DNA of 30,343 bases from Apostichopus californicus. Its lineage: Eukaryota > Echinodermata > Holothuroidea > Aspidochirotida > Stichopodidae. Every line of letters starts with the position of its first letter. Position 1 is the first letter of the stretch. The notes under the pieces are model-generated. The model saw only the letters and a list, made by a program, of their open reading frames with translations, had not been told where the DNA came from and did no database searches. The position numbers and the translations under genes are program-made. Location of the stretch: assembly GCA_020650975.1 (NCBI GenBank), contig JAIPMN010020153.1:1-30343 (forward strand), written 5' to 3'. This document shows, in pieces, positions 11,604 to 22,400 of the stretch.

Positions 11604-12842
11604 GTTGGTAATTGACTAAATTAAGCCTTAAACGAAGAATTAGTTACGTGAAATGTAAATAGATGAGGAATGGCTATTGAACCCACTGACGGCACATAGA
11701 AATTGACAAAATGCATGTTTTTTAAATGACCCTAATTCAGTATCAATGAGAGAATGTGTGAAAGCCATATAACAGAAATATGTTATAAGGTAGACAGACC
11801 CTTTCATTAAACATCTCTCTTTGTTTGAAATGAAGAAAGTCTGTAAAGCTCCCAGAAAATGGTGTGGTCTTGGACAATTACGGCTTGATAGGACCTTTAC
11901 CCTCTCCCCCAACCCCCTCCCTCTTAAGGTGTTTTTAGTACACATAACCAAGCTGGGTTCCACAGGGTGTACTTCTAGAATTCAATATGTCAAGAAAAAA
12001 AATGATCTCTTTTAAAAGCTAAGAATATCAACCTTATCCTGTTATTTACATGTATTTCTTTTATTCTTCTGTATACAAGAAAATTAAAGAAAAAAGAAAG
12101 AAAATTGTCAAGTCTTGTTTTTTATTTTTCTGAATTAAAGTAAACATGTTTTTAGCCAATTAGTGTAACTTCAGTTTACAAGCCCTGTATAGTCAATACC
12201 CCAGAAACAAAGATCTCTAGGTGTCTCTACAAGCATATGGTGATATCTTTACTGTTGTGTAACTACTACTATTCAACTATGTACATATCATTGAACCAAC
12301 TTATCATTGGTAAAATTCCTGTTCAAATAATCAATGCAAGTTTGGGTAACTTAGCACACCTTTTCTGATATCTGTCAGAGCTCAAAGTAGCCATTTCTTA
12401 TGCTGTAGGATTCACTGAATGGAGTTCTAAAGAAATCAACAATATCTTTTATCTCTCGGAGAAACTTGAAAGACTTCTACAAAACTATAAAAAAAAACTC
12501 ATCACAGTTACATTGAGCAGAACTGGTGCAGAGAAAAGTTCATAATGGATGTCTGTTACTTGTACATTTAAAGAAGATCCTGCGTCAGGCCAACTTACTT
12601 TTACACTTGTACATTTAATAAGACAAATTGACCTAACCATTAAAATGCTGCCTCTAATAGACTTGTTTCAGTTAATTCATTCACAATAAAAATTAAAATC
12701 TTGTCTATTACCCCGCCACTCAAAAGAGTAATTTTTAATACCACCACGTGATCTACCGTCTTTTAAACCGTTGAACTGATCCTTTTAAAAGACGTACTGA
12801 AATGAACTAGCAAGAATTTATCAGTTTAATTTCATGTGCTTC

Positions 12843-12848
12843 TTTATT
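12843..12848 (-). terminator. Candidate CFAP144 poly(A) signal
   Basis: TTTATT on the plus strand reads AATAAA on the minus strand, about 325 nt past the CFAP144 stop codon at 13175-13173. Confidence 0.4.
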
Positions 12849-13172
12849 TCATCACTCATTCACTCAAAATCTAGAAAATGATCATATAAACATATCGGTT
12901 TTGTAACAATGCAGTGAAGCTGAAACAACTGTTTCTCTAAACATAAACTTGACCCATCCATGACCACAAACACTTGTCACAAAATGAAACGTCTCTTCCA
13001 AGTATCCAGATAATCAAAGCTGGAACAAAGGCCAGTTTTACTTTCAGTCGAAATCACATCTTCAGAAAGGCACACATCCTGTAGTACTGACTCAGTTGTA
13101 AAAGTGTCTTTGATCTGCTGGTAACATCAACGAACATCTTCACAAAGTTTCTTGTTCTTTTTTAATTATATA

Positions 13173-15427
13173 CTATTGTAGATTTTCTTGTTGTTCCTTC
13201 TGTCGCCAAGCTGCGTCCATGTATTTCGTAATCTCGGTGTTTTTACGAGGGTGCATTAATCTCCTGTCACTTCTATCCTGTGGTAACTGTTCAAAATGAG
13301 GGGAGAAAGAAAATGAAGTTAAGAAAGAATCACTTGCAACAATATCCCAATCAAAAATGTCTTAAACCACAGATATTGTCTACTAATGGTACTATAATTA
13401 TGATATTGGTAACAAAAGTCAAGTTTACAGCAAATTAAAAATTGTTTACTTATTATATTTCTATTCATCCATTGTACTTAATTTGTACTCTTTGTCTTTT
13501 TCAAGGGTTTGCTTATAAGAAAATGCGACACTCATTTGTAGGGAAAACTCAGGACTTACTAAAAAATGTTTGATGAAACTGGATTTTCTGTGTATTCTGC
13601 ACCACAATTCCAGTATTTGAATGTTTTCAACAAAAGGGTACTTGTATGACCAAAAAGTGGATTGGTGGATGATCCCCTTCCCCCCCCCCTCACTGATTCT
13701 GTCCCCTTGGTACAGACTACAAAACTTATATTGACAATCTTATTATTTTTACTTTTTCCATACCCTTCGGTGTTCAGATAAGCCAGTTTTATACTCTATG
13801 TGATCTAACTTGTGTATACCACAGACTAAAGCTTTGGGTACAAGAAAGAAACTGATATTACTCAAACAAGTTAATGACTTACCAAAGGTTTATTAAACCA
13901 GCCAACTTCCTGGGCTTCTGTTTGTGGAAATTCATATTTCTTTTCAGGCTCTTGGTAAGATCTCTTGATTATTTCCAGGAAATATTCTGGAAGAAGAATG
14001 AAAAAGGAAAAGAACTTTTAGGACCATCTTGTTACAAAAATTTATCTCAGCGTTGAATATTGCTCAGACGTAAGACTACCATAGTACTGTAAGGATTTAC
14101 AGATAGAGAACAAGAACAATTCATTTCGATTGGCGTTTGTAAAACATTTGTCTGATCTTTGTTTCCTGCAGTTTCTTTAGTTGATAAACATTTTCTGACG
14201 CATATAACTCGGAAGTTTCAAACAATTTTAGAGTTCTGAGTGAATTTGATGACTATGCTTCATTCTAATGAGGGCACATACTGCAACTCGAATAAAGAGG
14301 CATGACAGACAATCTTGACGGGCATCACGTAAAAGTGAAAGGGGTACAGATGGCAATTTGTAGTAGTCGCTGTGACATGATCCCTTAAATTCAACCATAT
14401 ATAATAAGAGCTTTAAAAACAATGGACTATCATAGTCAATATATACTTTTCAATCAGAGAATTAAATACAAAAGAGTAGTAAAGGTTTCTAAAAACTTAC
14501 CATCTTCTTCTCCTTCATCAGAATCATGCTGTGAGTTGGGTTTTCCTGTTAATGTGTACACTAAATGGAAAAGAAAAAGAAAAGTTGAACACAATCTTTG
14601 CATTTGAAAAGTCAACTTGTAACCACTTGCTCCAATGCAATTTTTGTCTACACAGCGACAGAAGTAACATTTCAAGATGGAAACAGTGAAAAAAAAAAAT
14701 GAAAAAAAAAAAAGGAACATCATTTGATTTTGTATTGTGAGGAACTTTCATGAATGACACCATCCATTTAATGGTATCACACAGCATTTTTAATCCATGT
14801 GGGATGTTACATAGGAAATTTGTTGCTTTTAGATCTCTACAAGTATACAGTAGGTCGAATCTCATACTGTCATAGCAGTGAAGTCTGATGAATCCATCTG
14901 ATATTGTGTAGGCTATATGAAAGGTGTGAACTAACCCACAGAGAAGCTTTAATGGGATTGTTCTCAAATTTCCTCCCATATGAAATTTATTGCTACATAC
15001 ACCTTTAAATCAATTCACTTGGACAAATTCAGAGAAAACAAAGTAGGCATAACATTATATTATTATTAGGCCTTCCCAGTGATGTCCAATAGGAATTACT
15101 TGCTGCTAGCATCTCTTTCTCACTTTTCATGGAAAGTGCCATATGGGCTATCCATGGGCCTAGAACTACTTTAGTTAGTAGCCTGGATTTAAGGTGTAAG
15201 GAAACAATGGCCCAATAATAAATGCTTCAATTTGGAGTAAGCTAGCCTGGACGGTATGTGAGTCAAATAAAACTACACTTACTTTTCTTGAAAGGATTGA
15301 CACCGTAGTTTGTATAAAGTCTTTGGCATTGATTTTCCTTTTTGATGGTTTCACATAGGATAGCATTTTGATGAACTATATTCACTGGCTCCTTCTCGCC
15401 TTTGGTGTTTGCTGCTGGTGTTGCCAT
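13173..15427 (-). CDS. CFAP144: CFAP144 / FAM183 ciliary microtubule inner protein (4 coding exons)
   Basis: Coding exons on the minus strand, in order, are 15427-15283, 14560-14501, 13986-13883 and 13286-13173. All are GT-AG, phases 1, 1 and 0, giving 140 aa; human CFAP144/FAM183A is about 134 aa. Family landmarks are LYTNYGVNPFKKMYTLTGKP across the first junction, then a run of acidic residues, KKYEFPQTEAQEVGW in exon 3, and DRRLMHPRKNTEITKYMDAA near the C-terminus. There is no signal peptide or membrane segment. The family binds inside the lumen of axonemal doublet microtubules of motile cilia and flagella. The gene is convergent with EBP2 and head-to-head with FZR1. The start is the first ATG of the conserved frame. 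The identification rests on remembered family motifs and on neighbourhood. Confidence 0.88.
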
Positions 15428-16414
15428 TCTTGATTTAATGTTAGGCTAGGAAGTTAGGCTACTGTACACAAGGTGTGACTCTGAGTGTGATGAATTGTTT
15501 TTGCCGGTAAAATGAGAAAATAAAGTTGAACGAACAGGAATTTCAAAACTTCTCACGATGCAAGCTGACTGCGAAAAGTGAAAATCACAATTGAATAAGT
15601 GACTGAATTGTATTGTCAACGAGGTAATTTGTCTAAGCTTGAGTTCGAGCACTTGTGGTCTATCAAGTTTGTGAATAGGGCCTGAACAGTGCGATCTACT
15701 GCGCAAAATAATTACTTCCGTACACATTTGTATCCTCACCATAGCAACAAGATCATATTTTAAGTTTCTTCATAGCGCCCTCTAACAAGACTTACGATAA
15801 TGCTCTTCGTATTTTGCAAGACCGCCATCGTAAACAATTTTTGAGTGAACTTAAAATAAGACATTTGTTATTCGTAGGTAAACAATAACCGAACATGTCC
15901 TGGCATGTACAGTGAATTTGCTAGCGCAACGGACTACTCATGACAGAAGTTCCGGTAGAAGGTAAAATTATCAATATTTCGAAATTACCGTTGGTTGCAT
16001 TTCATACAAGCCAAGGAAACCTCTGAGTTAAAGGTGATTTTGTTAACTTATCGCATTGGCCTAGCGTAAGCGTTAGGCCTAATGCTAAGGCGTAATGTTT
16101 CGGCGTTTACAGTTAACATTAGGCTAGACCTACCCAGAGCATACGGCTCTGGGCCTACCCAACCTAGCTCAGGCGTTTGCTAACGTAAGGCTAGACTACT
16201 GCAGTTAGTTTTACAAGTTTGCTATGATTGATTACATGTATTAATTCAATTAATTGACCTTGCTCTTCTTTATTCAAATTTCTCTCTACAGAAATCAAGG
16301 GAAGTTTTCTTTGCTTTGAGGAATTACTTTCTCAAGTAATGATGGTGTAGGCTAGAACATCGACAAAGGTTTACTTCACTATCAGTATCACCACAGTTAT
16401 CCTGCAAATACAAG
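15428..16414. promoter_or_regulatory. Head-to-head promoter and 5' UTR region of CFAP144 (-) and FZR1 (+)
   Basis: Only 987 bp separate the two start codons, which face away from each other. An RFX X-box-like site lies at 15735-15748. The word CAGAAGTTCCGGTAGAAG with an ETS-like core occurs near 15945-15961. FZR1 probably has a noncoding first exon ending at 15961 (AAG|GTAAAA), with intron 15962-16291 and the acceptor CTCTCTACAG. The ATG exon then starts at 16292. A second possible donor is AAAG|GTGATT at 16033. A TAGGCCTA-rich, hairpin-rich patch lies at 16050-16160. Confidence 0.6.
15735..15748. promoter_or_regulatory. RFX X-box-like motif CTCACCATAGCAAC
   Basis: It matches the X-box consensus GTNRCC-N(0-3)-RGYAAC at 11 of 12 defined positions, with a 2-nt spacer; only the first base differs. 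It lies 308 bp upstream of the CFAP144 start codon. RFX factors drive ciliary genes through such sites, which fits a cilium gene. Confidence 0.5.
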
Positions 16415-19400
16415 ATGGACCAAGAATTTGAAAAGAGGCTTTTAAGGCAACTAAATGGACAAAGCCCAGTTGGTTCTACGATTGTTAAGGTAGTAGTGTA
16501 TTTCTTGGCACAATTAATAATAGAAACAGAATTTCCTTGATACAGATGGAAATATGATGATACTGATAATTGGGTACCAGTGCCGTTCTGCCATAGGTAT
16601 CGATCCTTTCCTCGAAACCTATGGAGGAAAGGTACATTTTAGGAATGGATTTTACACAGGAATGTATCGGTGAAACTTTTTTGCATTCAAGTGGAAGGAT
16701 AGGTATGTACACTGTCTTCAAATGTGACGGTTCGCTGGATAGACTGAAAGACAAGATTGGGGAATCGATACACAGTCTTTAATGTACATGTTGATTGAAT
16801 AGTTTTAATTGTAGGTTCGTAAGAGTCGATACACTGTCTTCACATATATAACATAGTTGGTTTAATAAATTGAATAAATTTAGGTTGATAGTTTATTAAA
16901 AGACCGATTCTGATTGTTGATCTAAATGAACGATTTTTGGGTTTTTGCGGGCCTAGGTAGTGTGAAGCGAAGTAATATACAGTACATATAGGCCTACAGT
17001 GCACCCACAATAATTTGCTCTTTCTGCCATACAACAGTGCTTTACCGCCATCGGAGTAACATGGCAGAATGGTACTTTTTCTATGCCGGAAAAAGCACAT
17101 TTTCTATGGCTGAATGTACCAATGGCGGAATGACACAGCCCCCTGATGAGTGTATTCCTTAGGAATATGATGGTATTAAAATCAAATTGATTTTTTGCTT
17201 CATACCTGTTTTAAAAGGGAGTTGAAAAAACCTGCAATTTTATTGATCAACAATAAACCAAACCAATGAAAGCCTTTGAACTAATCAAATTTAGTAGGGC
17301 TAATTGGTCATAAAATTCATTTAGTTTAACTTAGATCTGAAGGTGAGTTTTTCCTTTTCCGTGTAGCCAAAGGTACGACATAGCACAGCAATTATCTAAA
17401 AAACTTGAAAATCACATCTACAATAAGAAAAGGCCTGAATAAAAGTGACCTGTAGTACAGTCACATAAATTAAGAAGGAGGAACTAATAAATCGAATCGA
17501 CTGGTAGCCAGTGAAGCTGGGTTAGTTTGCTAGCTCTGACTTTTGAATGAAAAGCCTTCCTATTACAGTAGTTAATTATTCAGTTACATTCCAAATGTGC
17601 TGTACAGCTTTATTGGAATAGAAAGGCTGGAGTCAAATCTTACTCCAAGATTTGTGATTTATAGGAATTGCAACTGACACTTTTAAAATAGTAACAGGAA
17701 CACCATTGAAACTTGCTTCTTTTGTTTAAGTATTAATGAAAATTATTTTTGTACCTGTTCATTTTCAAATGTTTCTGTTTGAAGTCAATAGTAATAAGAA
17801 TAAACAACTTGTATAGTGCAATATGCAAAAGCTTCAAAGTGATTTACAGAGGAAACCCCTAAAAACAGCAAAAAAAAAATTAAATAAACAAAAATAAAAA
17901 ATATAAATATAAAAATACAATTTAAAACAGTAAACAAAAACAAACTTTAAAACAGTTTTTAAGAAAAATAAAAAAAATAAAAACAGTTATATTATCCAAA
18001 AATTACAATTTAAACAGATATAAAAAAATTATATTTAAAACAATACATTGTGTAGTATGCAATACATCTTTATTGGTCCCATTTACTATCATATTTACTG
18101 GTTCTTGAAGTGAAAGTTTGCTTGTTAGTTTGAGCTGGTGATAAATCTTTGATCTTTATTTGTAGACCATGACACCTGGCAAGGCAGCATCTCCTTGCAA
18201 AGAACAATACGGAGATCGCTTTATACCAAGCCGAGCTGGTTCCTCTTGGCATACCAAGTTTGATTCTCCGACCAAGAAGGAAGATGTGAGCAGCTCGGCT
18301 ACCAAGAAGGAGAGAGAAGGAGCAGAAACAGGAGAAGGTAAATGATTGTTTTCTAAATTTACAATTTTAAATTTACTATTGTCCTATTGCTGTCATATTG
18401 TTTACATTTACATTACAAATTCTTAAGATATGCTGGCCTATCAAACTGTACACTGCAATCAAATTGATCATCTCTACCTTGCAAAGTTAGAAGTTACTTC
18501 CCACGTGAGTGATACAGTTAAACTGTATGTCTCTGTGCTTAAAGATATGCTGGTCTACCACCCCATAGAATGATAAATTGATAGTCTCTGCGTTGTAAGT
18601 TATCGCCCACATTGGTCTACAGTTTACATGACAAGTTCTGTTAATAGATATGCTGGCCTTTTCATTCCTCAAAGCAATCAAATTGATCATCTGGACGTTG
18701 TAAGTTATCGCCCACATTGGTCTACAGTTAACATTACAAATTCTGTTAATAGATATGCTGGCCTTTTCAATCCTAAAAGCAATCAAACTTATCGTCTGTG
18801 CCTTGGAAGTTATCGCCCACATTGGTCTACAGTTTACATTACAAGTTCTGTTAATAGATATATGCTGGCCTTTTCATTCCTCAATTCAATCAAATTGATC
18901 GTCTGTGCGTGTGAGTTATCGCCCACATTGGTCTACAGTCTAGTTACAAGTTCTGTTAATAGATATACTGGCCTTTCATTCCTCAATGCAATCAATTTGA
19001 TAGCCTGTGCGTTGTAAGTTATGGCCAACATTGGTCTACAGTCTACATACAAGTTTAGATATATACTGGCCTTTTCATTCCTCAATGCAATCAAATTGAT
19101 AGTCTCTGCGTTGTAAGTTATCGCCCACATTGGTCTACAGTTAACATTACAAATTCTGTTAATAGATATGCTGGCCTTTTCATCCTCAAAGCAATCAAAT
19201 TGATAGTCTCTGCGTTGTAAGTTATCGCCCACATTGGTCTACAGTTAACATTACAAATTCTGTTAATAGATATGCTGGCCTTTTCATTCCTCAAAGCAAT
19301 CAAACTTATCGTCTCTGCGTTGTAAGTTATCGCCCACATTGGTCTACAGTTTACATTACAAGTTCTCTTAATAGATGTGCTGGCCTTTTCATTCCTCAAA

Positions 19401-22400
19401 GCAATCAAATTGATAGTCTCTGCGTTGTAAGTTATCGCCCACATTGGTCTACAGGTTACATTACAAGTTCTGTTAATAGATATGCTAGCCTTTACATTAC
19501 TCAATGCGATCAAACTGATCTTCTGTGCCTTGGAAGTTATCACCCACATTAGTCGACAGTTTACATTACAAATTCTGTTAATTTTATATGCTGGTCTTTT
19601 CATTCCTCAAAGCAATCAAATTAATCGACTGTGCATGGAAAGTTATTGCTCACAAGCCTCACATTGGTCGACAGTTTACATTACAAATTCGGTTAATAGA
19701 TATACTGGCCTTGTCATTCCTCAATGCAATGAAATTGATAGTCTCTGCGTTGTAAGTTATCGCCCACATTGGTCTACAGTTTACATTACAAATTCGGTTA
19801 ATAGATATGCTGGTCTTTTCATTCCTCAATGCAATGAAATTGATCGTCTCTGCGTTGTAAGTGATTGCCCACTTTGGTCTACAGCTTACATTATTTCTCT
19901 ATGCTTGTAGATATGCTGGCCTATCACTGCCTACTACAGAATGAACTATTAGGTGCTGAAATATCGACGGTCAAGGATCCCCAGTGTGAAGACAGACGTA
20001 TGGTCAGCCTGCAGAAAGCCAAGCGGAATCTCTTCACCTATAGTGTGAAGACACAACGTCCATCTTTAGCAATAGGACAAGACCAAGAACCATATTCGTT
20101 ATCACCAGTGGGGAAGGACAGGTGAGGGATTCATTGTTGAAATAGTAACCACTTGGTTACCACTAACCACTTTCTTAAAGTATTGTGCTAAGATTTTTAA
20201 GTTGGACTGTAAGAGCATTACTGATAATGTTAATGGTGCAGCTAAAAGTGAATTTATTAGAATCACCACGAATATTCATAAGGATAGTAAACACCCTCTT
20301 AATAAAGAACTCGACTCTCTTTGTCTACAAACTAACTATAATTTACGAAATTGTGCAATAAAACCAAAATATGGGGTTCAAATTTTCCAAAATTGATATT
20401 TATACAGAGCATCTATTTTTATGATTTAAAATGGAATTTTAAATGATTTGATTTAATGTATCCTTTTTGATATTTCCTTATCATTCCCAGTTAAACTTAA
20501 ATTTTCAAAACTGTTGATTGTGTTACTTACCTTTTAAATGTCTTTAATCGCTTTCCTTTTTATTGTAAATTTTTGTATCATAACTTTTTATACTCTCCTA
20601 TTTATAAATTATAATTTATGCTAATTATATTGGAATAAAGGAAACTGAACACTGTAGGAGGTTATATAAAACTGACGAGAGGTGACACAGTGTTTTGGTA
20701 AACTAAGGATTAAACTAAGTTACACCTTTGTTAATGTAAAAGTTGACAAAGCAATAGCTCTGGAAATGTTATCGATCAAAATAAAAATCATAGCAATGCA
20801 AGTCTTTCACCTAATCAAATTTAATAATCGATCGTAAAATTAAGATGTTTCACTTATATCAATTGATGTGAGTTTTGTTAAATATTTTGTAGCCAAAGAT
20901 ATAGAGAAAAGAAGAAGGTTGGTCACCTCTTTGTATGTCTTACAGTTTTTTCTTCAATATGTTCAGTTTTAGTTTATGAAGTTTCCAGCTTGCAAATTTG
21001 CATTTTTTTTTTAAGTACATTTCCAATCTGACCCATTGCAGCCAAAAATTGTTGAGGTCTCCACGGAAACCAATGAGAAAGATATCCAAGATACCGTTCA
21101 AAGTCCTGGATGCCCCCGAACTTCAAGACGATTTTTACTTGAACCTGGTCGACTGGTCCTCGACAAATATACTCAGCGTCGGTCTGGGTACCTGTGTGTA
21201 CCTCTGGAGTGCTTGTACCAGTCATGTGAGTAAACAAGTATCAGTTTATAGTCATGTGCTTTGTATGATCAGCGTCGGTCTGGGTACCTGCGTGTACCTC
21301 TGGAGTGCTTGTACCAGTCATGTGAGTAAACAAGTATCAGTTTATAGTCATGTGCTTTGTATGATCAGTGTCGGTCTGGGTACTTGTGTGTACCTCTGGA
21401 GTGCTTGTACCAGTCATGTGAGTAAACAAGTATCAGTTTATAGTCATGTGCTTTGTATACTCAGCGTTGGTCCGGGTACCTGTGTATGTCTCTGGGGTTT
21501 CTTTGTACCCATCATTGCAACAGTTTTGTTCTCAGTGGCGTCACATCGACATGCACTGTGATCGCTGGACTGCTTGCAACGGTTCACACGTTGTATGTTT
21601 GTTCAATCATACCGTCAGTAAAACCACTAATCTCAGATATTTTTGAGATCCCACATTCACAATGCTTTGGCTTTATATACAGTTTTATTTATTGGTTTTA
21701 TTTCTTTTATGCGTCTCCACCAGGTGACCAGACTCTGTGACCTCGCTGTCGATAATGATTCAGTCACATCCGTAGCTTGGAATGAAAGGGCAAGTATTCT
21801 TGTAAAACTGTCAAGTAGCAAGGAGAGTCGTACCCAATACAACTTAGACAAGTGGTGATTTATATATGTGCAGAAGTAGCTCTATCCAATTCTATGCTAT
21901 GTTGTTTCAGTGTTGGTCTTTTAAAACTGTCAAGTAGTAAGAAGAGTACTAAATGCAAAGACAAGTGTATTTTTAAGCAGAAACTCTATTCAATTCTATG
22001 CCATGCTGTTTCAGTGATGGACTTTTAAAAATTAGTGAAGTACTGTAGTAAGAAGAGTACCAAATGCAAAGACAAGTGTATTTTTAAGCAGAAGTAACTC
22101 TATCCAATTCTATGCCATGTTATATTTAAAATAGCCTTTTTGATGGCCATCAGTTTGTCAATATTTAACAAAGTTAACGATGTGATTTTTCCTTGCCGTT
22201 ATGGTGGTACTCAAGTTTTGGAAGTATTCATTGTGACACAGAATACAGTAGTTCGAACTTGGAGAGCATAATATCCCTTAATGAATCAAGGTTAACTATA
22301 GACATTGAATATTATACCTTAAGTCTGCATTAGTTCAGTGCAGGTTAGCATACATGCTGTACAGTACGTACAGTATATCACCTACTGTAATCAAAGAAGC

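Larger units (their letters stand above)
10597..13172. other. 3' UTRs and spacer between convergent EBP2 and CFAP144
   Basis: No coding exon was recognised. The left part is the EBP2 3' UTR. The first canonical poly(A) signal is AATAAA at 11598-11603, with a weaker ATTAAA at 11203-11208. The right part ends the CFAP144 transcript. The middle is AT-rich with no clear repeat. Short ORFs here lack any family resemblance. Confidence 0.6.
16490..18165 (+). other. FZR1 intron 1: degenerate repeats, no coding exon recognised
   Basis: A diverged three-fold word ACACTGTCTT or a variant occurs at about 16710, 16775 and 16832. A patch with TTCTGCCAT and ATGGCAGAAT words in both orientations lies at about 16570-17140. 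A diverged repeat shared with intron 3 lies at 17235-17390. A reversed SINE/LINE tail lies at 17791-17865. An A-rich stretch runs from 17868 to 18045. Confidence 0.45.

Noticed and set aside
14524-14979. 151-residue minus-strand ORF
   Set aside because: Its left end overlaps CFAP144 exon 2 in a different frame. The rest runs through intron with a poly-Phe stretch from a poly(A) run, and no family resemblance.
18487-19910. Long repetitive ORFs on both strands (motifs such as [16 protein letters not shown] on minus, [10 protein letters not shown] on plus)
   Set aside because: They are produced by the periodicity of the intron 2 array, change frame between units and match no protein family.
18428-19910. 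CRISPR-like repeat-spacer array
   Set aside because: The whole 105-bp unit is repeated with no unique spacers, there are no cas genes, and it sits inside an animal intron.
20998-21561. Independent 187-residue gene with three tandem 32-residue repeats
   Set aside because: Its first half is FZR1 exon 4 in frame; the rest is read-through of the 96-bp repeat. It is described as an FZR1 splice-site feature instead.
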